A DNA stretch of 64,000 nucleotides from Terriglobia bacterium (GTDB taxonomy: Bacteria > Acidobacteriota > Terriglobia > Acidiferrales > UBA7541), in the NCBI GenBank assembly GCA_020073375.1, contig JAIQFG010000059.1, positions 1-64,000 on the forward strand, read 5' to 3'. The notes below the pieces were generated by a model. The model did not search any database. It had not been told where the DNA came from and worked only from the letters and a program-made list of their open reading frames with translations. Position numbers and translations under genes: made by a program. Positions 28,214 through 38,189 of this stretch are shown here, in pieces. Every line of letters begins with the position of its first letter. Within the stretch, counting starts at the first letter, position 1.

Positions 28214-31200
28214 CTACTTGATGACAAACGGAATGAGGATGGCGTGCGATGGCTGCCCCGCCCCAGGACTGGCTGTGACGGTGACGAAATAGGTGACTGC
28301 TGGGGGGGTCCCCGGCCCGCCGTTTCCTCCGCCGTTCGTGCCTCCACTGGACCCTCCACCTGTCAACCCGTTTGCGCCGCATCCGTTGAAAGTTGATAAA
28401 ATGGCAAGGAAAACGAAGAGGCCTAACCCCACCGCAAAACGGCGGCGGTTTACAGGTCCAGCCAGCGTGACACACATCATCCCCGCGAAGACAGCGACCA
28501 GGAACAGTATTTCCAGCCATCTCAAATCAATGGGGGGCATGTGAGGCGAGGACTGAGAAGAACTCGTCGTTAGGGTCAATTGAATAGCTCCGCCCCCTGT
28601 TACAGCACCCGGGGAACTGAAGCTGCACGTTGCATGGCTCCCGACTGGAGTGACTGTGCAGGAAGAAGGCGTGAAAGCAATCGTGCCGCTGTACCCGTTC
28701 AACGCTGTGATTGCGAGAGTCACAGGCGCTGAATTGGCCCCGGAAACGGATATCGTCAAGGGCTGAAGAAGCGGCGGATTTGCGCCAATCGTAAAATCGG
28801 GAGACGTGCCGCGCGCCACGGAACTGTGAAAGAGCACTGCCTGGCCGCTGCCCAGGACCTGCTGCACGGTGCTGAAAAGGAAGGCGAACCCGTCGCTTCC
28901 CCATCGAGAGAGGTCAATCAAATCGCTTCCGTAAAACGGATTGAATGCCACCCCGCGTGATAATCCGTGAGTGTGCTGGTCATACGCTTCAACAGCTCCG
29001 GAGAAGGTTTGATTGTAATTCGCATAAGGATCGAGAAAATACATTGCGCCGTGGCCGGCTTCTGGCAGGACACTCGATGCACTGTAAAGCGAGGGGTTAT
29101 ATGTCGCGAGCATGGATTGTGTCGAAGGATCCCAGATTTCACCGGTGTTGGTATAAAGCAACGTGCCATCGGAAAAGACGGCTGAACCCGAAGGCGGCTT
29201 TGTGCCTCCTGCAGGACTATTCGATGACAAATGGATTCCCAAAGAATCCACGGTGAAGCTATTAAAGAAATTCGCACCAGATGAAAACGGCATTGAATAA
29301 ATGACCGGCGGGCTGCCAGCGAACGCAAAACTGGTAACCTGCACGGGCCCACCTCTCGCGTCCTGTGAAAGCCAATTCACCAACCCATTGTCATTGAAGA
29401 AAGCGATTCCCGCCGGTCCTCCAACCGCCAGCGAGGCAACTAGCGAGGTTGGAGCCCCCGGGACAACTTTCAACTGGTATGGGAACACGTATGGATCCGG
29501 AAGCGAAAAAGTCCGGTCAACTGCATTGTTTTTTAAGTTGATGCGCTGGATGGTGTGATCGCCATAAAGGGCGACATACAGATACTGACCATCGTCGGAA
29601 ACAGCAAGGGCTTCGGGATCATGCCCGACAGAAATTGGCGTCCCCGTCTTAGCCGTTGCGGGATCCAGCGGAATGATACTGTTCGCGTTCGCGGCAGCGC
29701 CGGCTGGTATGGCCGCGTAGAGCATCTTGCTGACAGGCTCATAGACCATGTCCGAAGCGCCCAGTTGTACTGTCTGATAGACAGTGATGTAGCTGGGACT
29801 GCTCTCCCCACCTCCGGGCGCAGGATTGAAGACCGTTACTCGGAATTCGCCCAAGGCGGCAAAAAATGAGGAGTCTAGAGTTGCACTCAGGACTGAAAAT
29901 TCCTGATAGGTGGTAGGCTGCGCGACGCCATTCACGAGAACAACCGAGGATGGGAAAAAATTGAATCCCACGATTTGAACCGTGATGGAGCCGCTGCCAA
30001 GCAGGACGGATGGAGGAGAAGAGCCGGTTATGGTTGGAACGGGGAATGAAGTGAGACCAGTGCCCTCCAAGCTAATCGAAAACGTGGGGTTCAACGGATC
30101 GTTGGTGGAGAAATTGAGCGTTCCTTTTATATCTCCTTCAGATTGGGGCGCGAAGGTTACGTGAAAAGCGCAATTGAATCCGCCGGGAATCGGGTTGCTG
30201 CAATTGGTCTGTGTAAACGCGAACCCCGGACTTATTGTCGCGTGCGCCATGTCCAGAATGAGTGGTTGCTGCCCAACGTTCACGACGGAAAATGATTGCG
30301 CGGCGCTTGTCTTTCCCACAAATTGAGGGTCGTACGTCAAACTTGTGATCAAGACCTGCGCTTGCGGCGGCGTGGGAATAAATCCCGCACCTTGCAATGG
30401 CAGGACAGTCGGCATTCCCGCATTCGAGGTTACAGTGATCACGCCGCTATAGGAATCGACCGCCCCCGGGGCAAATGTGACTGAAAGCGAACAACTGGCG
30501 TTTGCGGCAAAAGTTTTGAGGCATTGATTGGAACCGGTTGGAATTGTAAAAGCGGGGTTCGATAATTGCGCCCCGGTGGGCGTCAGCAGTACGTCACTGC
30601 AATTGGTTATTGTCAGGTCTTTGGCCAACGAGGTGCCCACTTGGACCGCGCCAAAATTCAATCCAGAAAGGGGCGAAAAGCATGCGGAGGGGGCCGCGAT
30701 GTTGGGGTCGATGACCTCCACGAATCCGTACAGCACGTCCGAATTGGGCGGGGGAGGAGCATTTGCGCCGATGTAGGCGTTCGGCGATGTATACAGTTCA
30801 TACCCGGTGATGCCGGCAACGTGTAGTTTTCCCTGCGGGTCGAGCGCGATATTCAGACTTTGCGCCCCAAGAGATGGATCACCTACATAAGAAGAAAAGT
30901 TGAGGGTCGAGCCGGTACTATCAAATTCGGCAAGAAAACCTGGCAAGCTTAAACCGCTGGTAGACGGAACTGTCTGAATGGGATGAACCAATCGAATGCT
31001 CGTGTCCTGCGTCGTTCCTGCCAGCCATATGTTTCCTGTCGACTGCAACTCCACAGCCGTGATCATTGTGTTTGAATACGGAGAATTGACGTTCCCATAG
31101 AAGAAACTGGAGTAAAGAAGCTGATTTCCAGTCGAGCTAAGCTTACTGAGGAATGCTCCAGCGGTCCGCGGCGCAACGAGGTTCTTCTGGTACGCATTGC

Positions 31201-32812
31201 TCGTCGTTGGAAACGTCGCAGGGGCATATCCGCCGGCCACGAAGGCTTCCCCGCTCGCATTGACCGCTATGGTGTTGGACTGGGCGTCACTTCCCAGAAA
31301 AGTAGAATACAGCAAGCTGGATCCATCCGGAGAAATTTTAGTAATGAATGGTGCGGTCAGAGGATTGGATGAGCCTGGAATCGTGCTCTGATATGCGCCT
31401 GCCGTTATCGGCCACCCGGCGCTTCCGGTGCCTGTCACATAGGCACCGGTCATATCCGCGGCAATCGCCAATACACCCCCATGCCCCCCGATCAATGCGC
31501 TGTAACCCAGATTTCCGTCAGGCAAAAACTTTGTGACATACGTGACCGAGCCGGTGAAGTAGTCCGGTACGACGTTGTTGTTATTTAACGCCCCAGGAGT
31601 CACTGGAAAGACAGGCGAATCGGTGTATCCGGAGATATATGCGTTCCCATCCACATCCTTTGCGATACCCCGCACTATGGTCGATGGGGATTGATATTGA
31701 GGTGTCCCCCCACCAAGCAGACTGGCGTAATTAAGAGAGGACCCGTCGCTTGAAAGGGAAACCACGTACCCGTACCAGGCGCCGTTCCCCTGGGTTCCGA
31801 ATGGAACAGAATTCTTGAGGGGGAAATTCGCTAAGTTTGTGGAAATCGTCGTGATCGCGACAAGGGCATTGCCATTTGCATCGATGGCAATCCCTCCATA
31901 TGGCTCGCAGTTATCTCCGATTTCGGTGTTGTAAATCAGGTCAGTTCCCAGAGGATTCAACTTCAGCACCCGCAGGGCGCCCGAACTCGTCACTATTCCG
32001 CTTACAAAGGTGTTTCCCGCAACATCAGTGCCCACGCCCGTAGTCAGGAAGTAGGAACTGGAAATAAATGTCTGGTAATCCAGCACCGGATCGATAACAA
32101 GGGGCTTCGTCTTGTCATAAGTATCGACCGCGAAGCCGATTTCATTCCTGGAGAGCAATACAAATCGACCGTGGCGGTCTTGGCGCCGACCCCTTATCGA
32201 TTGATAGATCTTGGGCGAATGAAAGACCAGTTTTCCATCAGAGGATGAAATGATGAGGTTGCCCGCAGGATCCATGGAAATAGTGTTTGAGCCTGAAATA
32301 CGCATTCGGATCTCACGATAGTTCGCGCCCGGAGCGATGAGAAAGTCATGTTCCAGCCTTTGGCGATTTCCGTAAAATACCGCATCAATCCCCGGATAAA
32401 GAGCCGTGTAGGTGACCCGACCGAAGTTGGGGACATGGGTAACCCACTTTGCGGAATCGCTACCCCTGATGTAATTGCTCTGGCCTCTCTTCTGATCCGA
32501 GGGAGAGAGGTACGCGTCCATTGAGGCCCCGACAAAATCTAAAGCCAGGGTTTGCCGCGTGTTCGGATGAGTTCCCAGAGTCAAATCGAAACCCTGGGGC
32601 CGGATATTCAATTCCATGTTACCGGTCCGGGAAACGAATCGCGCGGGCGGTGGAAATTGGCCCAAGTTTGGCTCAAAATAGATTGCTAGTCCTGCCGCCG
32701 TGGTATCGATTTTCTTATTCTCTAATGATTGGCCGTTGGATGAGCGGGGAAAACAGATGGCCACAATTACAACAAGTAGTAGAGAGCGCAGCACACGCTG
32801 TTCGTAGCTCAT
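28214..32812 (-). CDS. 1532-aa SBBP/beta-propeller + choice-of-anchor D + Ig-like protein
   Basis: Signal peptide; repeated GxAxxxDxxGNxYxSG/T motifs; LNFGAVQVGTSLAKDLTITNCSDVLLTPTGAQLSNPAFTI and FVGKTSAAQSFSVVNVGQQPLILD; YVALYGDHTIQRINLKNN; C-terminal TM and GCG/Gly-rich module. Confidence 0.88.
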   Translation of the reverse strand: MSYEQRVLRSLLLVVIVAICFPRSSNGQSLENKKIDTTAAGLAIYFEPNLGQFPPPARFVSRTGNMELNIRPQGFDLTLGTHPNTRQTLALDFVGASMDAYLSPSDQKRGQSNYIRGSDSAKWVTHVPNFGRVTYTALYPGIDAVFYGNRQRLEHDFLIAPGANYREIRMRISGSNTISMDPAGNLIISSSDGKLVFHSPKIYQSIRGRRQDRHGRFVLLSRNEIGFAVDTYDKTKPLVIDPVLDYQTFISSSYFLTTGVGTDVAGNTFVSGIVTSSGALRVLKLNPLGTDLIYNTEIGDNCEPYGGIAIDANGNALVAITTISTNLANFPLKNSVPFGTQGNGAWYGYVVSLSSDGSSLNYASLLGGGTPQYQSPSTIVRGIAKDVDGNAYISGYTDSPVFPVTPGALNNNNVVPDYFTGSVTYVTKFLPDGNLGYSALIGGHGGVLAIAADMTGAYVTGTGSAGWPITAGAYQSTIPGSSNPLTAPFITKISPDGSSLLYSTFLGSDAQSNTIAVNASGEAFVAGGYAPATFPTTSNAYQKNLVAPRTAGAFLSKLSSTGNQLLYSSFFYGNVNSPYSNTMITAVELQSTGNIWLAGTTQDTSIRLVHPIQTVPSTSGLSLPGFLAEFDSTGSTLNFSSYVGDPSLGAQSLNIALDPQGKLHVAGITGYELYTSPNAYIGANAPPPPNSDVLYGFVEVIDPNIAAPSACFSPLSGLNFGAVQVGTSLAKDLTITNCSDVLLTPTGAQLSNPAFTIPTGSNQCLKTFAANASCSLSVTFAPGAVDSYSGVITVTSNAGMPTVLPLQGAGFIPTPPQAQVLITSLTYDPQFVGKTSAAQSFSVVNVGQQPLILDMAHATISPGFAFTQTNCSNPIPGGFNCAFHVTFAPQSEGDIKGTLNFSTNDPLNPTFSISLEGTGLTSFPVPTITGSSPPSVLLGSGSITVQIVGFNFFPSSVVLVNGVAQPTTYQEFSVLSATLDSSFFAALGEFRVTVFNPAPGGGESSPSYITVYQTVQLGASDMVYEPVSKMLYAAIPAGAAANANSIIPLDPATAKTGTPISVGHDPEALAVSDDGQYLYVALYGDHTIQRINLKNNAVDRTFSLPDPYVFPYQLKVVPGAPTSLVASLAVGGPAGIAFFNDNGLVNWLSQDARGGPVQVTSFAFAGSPPVIYSMPFSSGANFFNSFTVDSLGIHLSSNSPAGGTKPPSGSAVFSDGTLLYTNTGEIWDPSTQSMLATYNPSLYSASSVLPEAGHGAMYFLDPYANYNQTFSGAVEAYDQHTHGLSRGVAFNPFYGSDLIDLSRWGSDGFAFLFSTVQQVLGSGQAVLFHSSVARGTSPDFTIGANPPLLQPLTISVSGANSAPVTLAITALNGYSGTIAFTPSSCTVTPVGSHATCSFSSPGAVTGGGAIQLTLTTSSSQSSPHMPPIDLRWLEILFLVAVFAGMMCVTLAGPVNRRRFAVGLGLFVFLAILSTFNGCGANGLTGGGSSGGTNGGGNGGPGTPPAVTYFVTVTASPGAGQPSHAILIPFVIK

Positions 32813-32966
32813 GAAATTATCGGTTAGGGTATCCGTCCGGCGATGGTGTATACCACGGGGTATGAAAAACTGTCAATAAACATAGATGGTACACACTGAA
32901 GTAATACTGATATATTTTAGTTGGTTGACGGCTGCCCCCCGTTTCTCTTAATCTCCTCAATCCATC

Positions 32967-33650
32967 ATGGCAAAAACACATTATGGCGTCGACGCCGAGC
33001 ATGTTATGCGCGAGCTTTCGCGGATCGATCGCAAATTGGCGCGCATCATCCGGCGCGTTGGCAGCTTCCCCACCAAGAAACGCAAACCGCAGCCTCCCTT
33101 TGCGAGCCTGCTGCAATCGATTGTGTATCAACAGCTGGCAGGAAAAGCCGCGGCCACGATTTTCGGGCGCGTGGTGGCTTTGGGTGCAAGCGGCTTCCCT
33201 ACTCCCGAGGAGATTGTGGCGATGGAAGCTGCGCAACTGCGCACCGCGGGGCTTTCCCGGCAGAAAATTGCGGCGGTGAAGGACTTGGCGGCCAAGACGC
33301 TCGATGGCACGGTGCCGACACTGGCGAAACTACGGCGCATGAGCGAGCAGGAGATTCACGACCGGCTGACGCAGATACGCGGGATCGGCGAGTGGTCCGT
33401 GCAGATGTTTCTGATGTCGCGGCTGGGGCGCGCGGACGTCTTGCCGATTCACGACCTGGGGATCCGCAAGGGATTTCAGATTGTCTACGGGCACGAAGAC
33501 GTTCCCAAACCGCAAGTAATCCTGGAACACGGGGAGCGGTGGCGGCCGTATCGCTCGATTGCAAGCTGGTATTTGTGGCGGGCGGCGGACCAGAAGAGCG
33601 AGAAGAAATCCGCGTTGAAGAAAAGCAAGACTAAGGGTGGGTGCAGGTAG
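32967..33650 (+). CDS. DNA-3-methyladenine glycosylase II (AlkA-like, HhH-GPD)
   Basis: FASLLQSIVYQQLAGKAAATIFGR, HhH-GPD IRGIGEWSVQMFLMSRLGRADVLPIHDLGIRKG. Confidence 0.92.
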   Translation: MAKTHYGVDAEHVMRELSRIDRKLARIIRRVGSFPTKKRKPQPPFASLLQSIVYQQLAGKAAATIFGRVVALGASGFPTPEEIVAMEAAQLRTAGLSRQKIAAVKDLAAKTLDGTVPTLAKLRRMSEQEIHDRLTQIRGIGEWSVQMFLMSRLGRADVLPIHDLGIRKGFQIVYGHEDVPKPQVILEHGERWRPYRSIASWYLWRAADQKSEKKSALKKSKTKGGCR

Positions 33651-33720
33651 GACAGGCTTCAGCCTGTCGGGTTTCCGCGCGCGGGGGCGGCAAAAACCGA
33701 CAGGCTGAAGCCTGTCCTAC
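33647..33720. repeat. REP/BIME-like element, family A
   Basis: GTAGGACAGGCTTCAGCCTGTCGGGTTT ... CCGACAGGCTGAAGCCTGTCCTAC; left end overlaps the alkA stop codon. Confidence 0.92.
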
Positions 33721-33732
33721 CAAAACGATCCT

Positions 33733-34443
33733 TCAATTCATGTTGGGCGCGGCGCAGATGGACGGGTTGTGATTCGGGCGGTCGCGGTCTATTCCATCCA
33801 GCGCCGACCAGAGCGCCTGGGCTGCTTTGGAAATACCGTTCAGCGCTTCCTCCGCGTGTTTTTCGTCTTTCTCGACCAAGGTGGAAATAATCTTTCGCCA
33901 GACGTTCGAGTGATGCACGTCGGCCGTGCGGTGCAGCGTGAAGTAGCTGCAGGTGCGGTCGTCGGCGCCGTAGTGCTGTTTCAATCCATTTAGTTTTTCG
34001 GCGGCGATGCGCGGGACCTGCGATTCATAAGCGTACAGTGCGCCGAACACCGAAGGAGCAGGCGCATCCGCGGCCATCGCGCGGAATGTATTCACCAGAT
34101 TGCTGATCTCCGGAATCGGCATTGCCCCGGCGATGTCTGATTCCCCGCCGCCCATGCCTTCCGCAAAGCGCATCCACAGCTGGGAATGCGGCGTTCCGTC
34201 GCACTCTTCCTCAAATGCGTTCGCCAGGACGGCCCGGCGCGTCGCGCCTTCCGGCAATCGCGAGTGCAAAGCCGTCAGGTACGCGGGAAATTCCGACACT
34301 TGATGAAAATATTGACGGGCATAAAATTTCAAGTCTTCCGTGGTGAGTTCGCCGGCGGACCAGGCCTGATAAAAGGGATGCTTCAACAGATCGTACTTCG
34401 CGATTTCCCGATCCACTTTGTTCCAGAACGCCGAAATTTCCAT
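33733..34443 (-). CDS. CADD-family (TenA/PqqC-like heme-oxygenase fold) putative pABA/folate protein
   Basis: HPFYQAWSAGELTTEDLKFYARQYFHQVSEFPAYLTALHSR...EEECDGTPHSQLW...YESQVPRIAAEKLNGL...YFTLHRTADVHH. Confidence 0.82.
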   Translation of the reverse strand: MEISAFWNKVDREIAKYDLLKHPFYQAWSAGELTTEDLKFYARQYFHQVSEFPAYLTALHSRLPEGATRRAVLANAFEEECDGTPHSQLWMRFAEGMGGGESDIAGAMPIPEISNLVNTFRAMAADAPAPSVFGALYAYESQVPRIAAEKLNGLKQHYGADDRTCSYFTLHRTADVHHSNVWRKIISTLVEKDEKHAEEALNGISKAAQALWSALDGIDRDRPNHNPSICAAPNMN

Positions 34444-34672
34444 GTTTGTTTTTCCCTCTCCCGGGGATCTCAAATTCTAGCGTCGCGCCGAACATCGGAT
34501 CAAGAGCAAAACCCGAAGGTTGCCCGCTCAAAAACGAGGGGGCGATACAAAGTCAAAACCATCGGGGGGAAGGTTTTGTAGAGGCGTCTCTGTCCCGTGC
34601 ATTTCAGGACAGAAAGGGCACGGTTCCACCCGCCTGTAATGCGTCCAGCGAGCGCGCGTTCGGCTCTTGCCA

Positions 34673-35173
34673 TTATTTCTGGCGCGCCGTGAACACCAGT
34701 GCCGCGAGACCCGAAAGCAGAACCACGCTCTCTACTCGCACGGAATATTGGTGCAGGCGATCGAAGGCGGTGCGCAAGGGATTGTCGGCCGGAGTGGCGC
34801 TCACTGAACCCATCTGGAGTTTCAGCGCGTCCATGCGCGCGATGATTCCATACTGCGAGGCCATGGTGCAGACGATCATCAGAAAAACAAGGAGCGCCGC
34901 AGGCTGGACGAGCGCGCCAAGGGATTTCTCCGCCGCGATGGTCGCCAACAGATAGACGACGCCCGCAATGATTCCCATGGTGTGCAACCGGCCGAGCGCG
35001 TAGCCCACCAGAACGCCGGTCAGATCGTTGTTGTTCACGACCGGAAATATTCCAGCCGTGAACACAATGAAATAGACAATGCTGCCCACCCAGGCGCCCA
35101 GCGAGAAAATCTGTAGAAAACGGAGAGCGGTAGCCACAATGGTTTCCTTTCCGGCATGGCAAGAGTAGCACAA
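34673..35173 (-). CDS. DUF4149 (TMEM205-like) membrane protein
   Basis: Four hydrophobic segments; SLGAWVGSIVYFIVFTAGIFPVV...ALGRLHTMGIIAGVVYLLA...ADNPLRTAFDRLHQYSVRVESVVLLSGLAAL. Confidence 0.75.
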   Translation of the reverse strand: MCYSCHAGKETIVATALRFLQIFSLGAWVGSIVYFIVFTAGIFPVVNNNDLTGVLVGYALGRLHTMGIIAGVVYLLATIAAEKSLGALVQPAALLVFLMIVCTMASQYGIIARMDALKLQMGSVSATPADNPLRTAFDRLHQYSVRVESVVLLSGLAALVFTARQK

Positions 35174-35244
35174 CGACCCGCGGGCCTCAGGGGAAAGGAC
35201 TTATGGGTCGGCTTGTGGATTTTCGTGGCGGGCGGCCAAAAACC

Positions 35245-35273
35245 CACAGGCTGAAGCCTGTGCTACTGGAGTC
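35245..35273. repeat. Single-hairpin REP-like unit, family A variant
   Basis: CCCACAGGCTGAAGCCTGTGCTAC (reverse complement begins GTAGCACAGGCTTCAGCCTGTG). Confidence 0.65.
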
Positions 35274-35354
35274 CAGCCACTTTTTGAACACAGGGATGAG
35301 GTCAACCATTCGATCCGAAAGCAAAAAGATGGCAAGATGGATATTCGCGGGGCA

Positions 35355-35430
35355 TGGTGGGCGATCAAGGACTTGAACCTTGGACCTCTCGCGTGTGAAG
35401 CGAGCGCTCTAACCACTGAGCTAATCGCCC
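35355..35430 (-). tRNA. tRNA-Val(CAC), CCA encoded
   Basis: Reverse complement GGGCGATTAGCTCAGTGGTTAGAGCGCTCGCTTCACACGCGAGAGGTCCAAGGTTCAAGTCCTTGATCGCCCACCA folds as a cloverleaf; anticodon loop TTCACAC. Confidence 0.97.
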
Positions 35431-35505
35431 TCGATGTTTGTTCGGCCGGGTTCCCGATAAAACCCGGCATTCGTTTGTAACAGATGCGCCAGGGATTTTC
35501 AACTT

Positions 35506-36459
35506 ATGACAACGATGGCCACCGCCAATCAGATCGCTCAGTTGCAGAGTTCCATTGCCCGGGTCATCCGCGGCAAGGATGAAGTCATCCGGCTGTCGAT
35601 CGTGGCGTTGCTCGCGCGGGGCCATTTGCTGATCGAAGACGTCCCCGGGGTTGGAAAGACTACACTGGCGCAGGCGCTGGCGAACTCTTTCCACTGCTCG
35701 TTCCAGCGCATCCAGTTCACCTCGGACCTGCTGCCCTCGGACGTGGTGGGAACCAGCATCTACAATCAGCTGGACCAGAAATTCGAGTTCAAGCCCGGGC
35801 CCATCTTCGCGAACATCGTGGTGGCCGACGAAATCAACCGCACCACGCCAAAAACGCAATCGGCGCTGCTGGAAGCAATGAACGAGGCACAGGTGACCGT
35901 GGACAACTTCACGCACAAGTTGCCGCAGCCGTTCATGGTGCTGGCCACGCAAAATCCCATCGAGCATCACGGGACATACCCGCTGCCGGAATCGCAGCTG
36001 GACCGTTTCCTGCTGCGCATTGGCATGGGCTATCCCTCGCGCGAAAGCGAGCGGGAAATCATGAGGCAGCACACCGGCGGGCGCGACGCCGCCGCGGAAG
36101 TCTCCGCCGTGATGGAAGCTAGCGACGTGGAAGCCATGCAGGACGCGGTGAAAATGGTGAAGGTGGACGACAGCTTGCGCGACTACGCGATCGATATCGT
36201 CGAACGCACGCGAACCAGCGAACAGCTGACGCTCGGGGTAAGCCCCCGCGGCCTGCTGATGCTGCAGCGGGCGGCGCAGGCGCGCGCGTTTCTGGAAGGC
36301 CGTGAATTCTGCACTCCGGATGATTTCAAGCAGCTGATTCTGCCCGTGTTCGCGCACCGCGTGGTGGTCAACACTCGCTACGCCACGACGCAAAAGAAAA
36401 CACAGCAGGTGGAAGCGATTCTGAACGAAATCATCGAATCCACGCGCGTTCCGCTGTAG
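35506..36459 (+). CDS. MoxR-family AAA ATPase
   Basis: GHLLIEDVPGVGKTTLAQALANSF, QFTSDLLPSDVVG, IVVADEINRTTPKTQSALLEAMNEAQVTVD, QNPIEHHGTYPLPESQLDRF. Confidence 0.96.
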   Translation: MTTMATANQIAQLQSSIARVIRGKDEVIRLSIVALLARGHLLIEDVPGVGKTTLAQALANSFHCSFQRIQFTSDLLPSDVVGTSIYNQLDQKFEFKPGPIFANIVVADEINRTTPKTQSALLEAMNEAQVTVDNFTHKLPQPFMVLATQNPIEHHGTYPLPESQLDRFLLRIGMGYPSRESEREIMRQHTGGRDAAAEVSAVMEASDVEAMQDAVKMVKVDDSLRDYAIDIVERTRTSEQLTLGVSPRGLLMLQRAAQARAFLEGREFCTPDDFKQLILPVFAHRVVVNTRYATTQKKTQQVEAILNEIIESTRVPL

Positions 36460-36465
36460 GTTTAT

Positions 36466-36566
36466 GTAGCACAGGCGCTCTTGCCTGTGTGCTTTTTGCG
36501 ATCGACGTGAAATCGGTGGCGTAGGCGCGGTCTATGAACCCACACAGCCAGGAGCGGCTGTGCTAC
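36466..36566. repeat. REP/BIME-like element, family B
   Basis: GTAGCACAGGCGCTCTTGCCTGTGTG ... CACACAGCCAGGAGCGGCTGTGCTAC. Confidence 0.9.
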
Positions 36567-36660
36567 TCATTTTCGAATCCGGCAACCACCGGCGCTGAAA
36601 ATTTGGAATTGCGGTCACCACGACAAAGAGCCTGTCAAGAACAAGGACTTCTGACCCCCG

Positions 36661-38034
36661 ATGAATTTTGAATCCCTCGAGCGGCGCGCCAGCCCACGGC
36701 CGGAAATCCGGGCCAACAAACGCTGGCACGGCATCGATCGTCCCAGCTGGCGGAGTTTTTTCATTGCCATGCTGGCGCTGGCCGCAGCGCTTTTTTTGGC
36801 GCTGTATTCAGGAGCGGCGGTTGAGGGCGGGCACCTGGTGGTGGCGGCGCTTTCGGCTCTGACGGCGCTGGTGCTGGCGGGCTGGGTGGCTCTGACGATC
36901 GTGCCGGTGCTGGCGCGGCGCACCCCGCTGCGGTGGCTCACCTACCAGATTGACTACAAGCTGACGCGCGAAGGCGGCGTGTATATTGCCGGAATTTTCG
37001 TGGTCGCACTGGCCGCGCTCAACACGGGCAACAACCTGCTGTTTATGATCCTGGCGTGCTTGCTCGCGGGCGTGCTGATTTCGGGGCTGCTCTCGCGCCA
37101 GGTGCTCAGCGGGATCGACGTTCACCTCACACTGCCCGAGCACATTTTTGCCGAGCGCGCGGTGATGGCCATCGCCGAACTGCAGAACACGAAGCAATTC
37201 CTGCCGTCGTTTTCGATCTCGCTGGTCAGCGAGGAAAACCCGAAGCCAAAAAAAGGGCCGCAACCGCAATTCGCGCCCCGAATATTGGACCGGCCCATTT
37301 ACTTCCCGCATATTCCTCACCAACAGACCGTGCGGCAGGACGTCGAGCTGACGTTTCCCCGCCGCGGCGTCTACCGGCAGGACATCCTGGGCTTGCGAAC
37401 GAGATTTCCGTTCGGTTTTTTGCAGAAGACGCGGCAGATCGGGTCTGAAATCGAAGCGCTGGTGTATCCCGCGGTGCATCCGACCGAGGAGTTTTACGAA
37501 ATTCTTCCGCTGCTGAGCGGCGAACTGGAAAGTTACCAGCGTGGGCGCGGCAACGATCTGTACGGGATTCGCGATTACGTGTTCAACGACAGCGCGCGGC
37601 ACGTGGACTGGAAGGCCTCGGCCCGGACCGGCGCGCTGCAGGTGCGCGAATACGCGCGCGAGGACGAGCGCCGCGTGATGCTGGCGTTCGATCCATTTCT
37701 TGCAGCCGGGCAGGACGAAAAGCAATTCGAGCGCGCCGTGACGCTGTGCGCGGGACTGGCCTGGCATTTTTACGAAATCAATTCCGTGCTGGAGTTTCGC
37801 TCCGCGGGGTTCGCAACGCCGCGCGTGATGGCCGGCGAAATCATCTACGACATATTGAGGTATCTGGCCAGCGTCACTCCGCTGAAGCAGCAGCCGGGCC
37901 GGAGTTTCCTGGACACGCTGGTCGATTCGCCTGACATTTTCAAAATCGTGCTGACTAATCAGCAGCACGGGTCGATTCCCACCGGGTTGTGGAATTCCTC
38001 GTATTTTCTGTTTGTTTCGTCGCTGCAATCCTGA
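36661..38034 (+). CDS. DUF58 domain-containing protein
   Basis: Two N-terminal TM segments; GELESYQRGRGNDLYGIRDYVFNDSARHVDWKASARTGALQVREYAREDERRVMLAFD. Confidence 0.93.
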   Translation: MNFESLERRASPRPEIRANKRWHGIDRPSWRSFFIAMLALAAALFLALYSGAAVEGGHLVVAALSALTALVLAGWVALTIVPVLARRTPLRWLTYQIDYKLTREGGVYIAGIFVVALAALNTGNNLLFMILACLLAGVLISGLLSRQVLSGIDVHLTLPEHIFAERAVMAIAELQNTKQFLPSFSISLVSEENPKPKKGPQPQFAPRILDRPIYFPHIPHQQTVRQDVELTFPRRGVYRQDILGLRTRFPFGFLQKTRQIGSEIEALVYPAVHPTEEFYEILPLLSGELESYQRGRGNDLYGIRDYVFNDSARHVDWKASARTGALQVREYAREDERRVMLAFDPFLAAGQDEKQFERAVTLCAGLAWHFYEINSVLEFRSAGFATPRVMAGEIIYDILRYLASVTPLKQQPGRSFLDTLVDSPDIFKIVLTNQQHGSIPTGLWNSSYFLFVSSLQS

Positions 38035-38057
38035 GGCGGGGACGGGATCCGCGCCAG

Positions 38058-38157
38058 GTAGCACAGCCACTCCTGGCTGTGTGGTTTTGCAAGCCGAGCC
38101 AATTTCACCAAACCAAGTACAATCGCAAAACCACACAGCCAGGAGTGGCTGTGCTAC
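38058..38157. repeat. REP/BIME-like element, family B
   Basis: GTAGCACAGCCACTCCTGGCTGTGTGGTTTT ... AAAACCACACAGCCAGGAGTGGCTGTGCTAC. Confidence 0.93.
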
Positions 38158-38189
38158 TCGATTTCCGTTCCCAATCGCGGTGTGCGAAA

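Noticed and set aside
36808-38136. 442-aa minus-strand ORF opposite DUF58
   Set aside because: Shadow ORF; also reads into a family B repeat (TTQPGVAVLPG).
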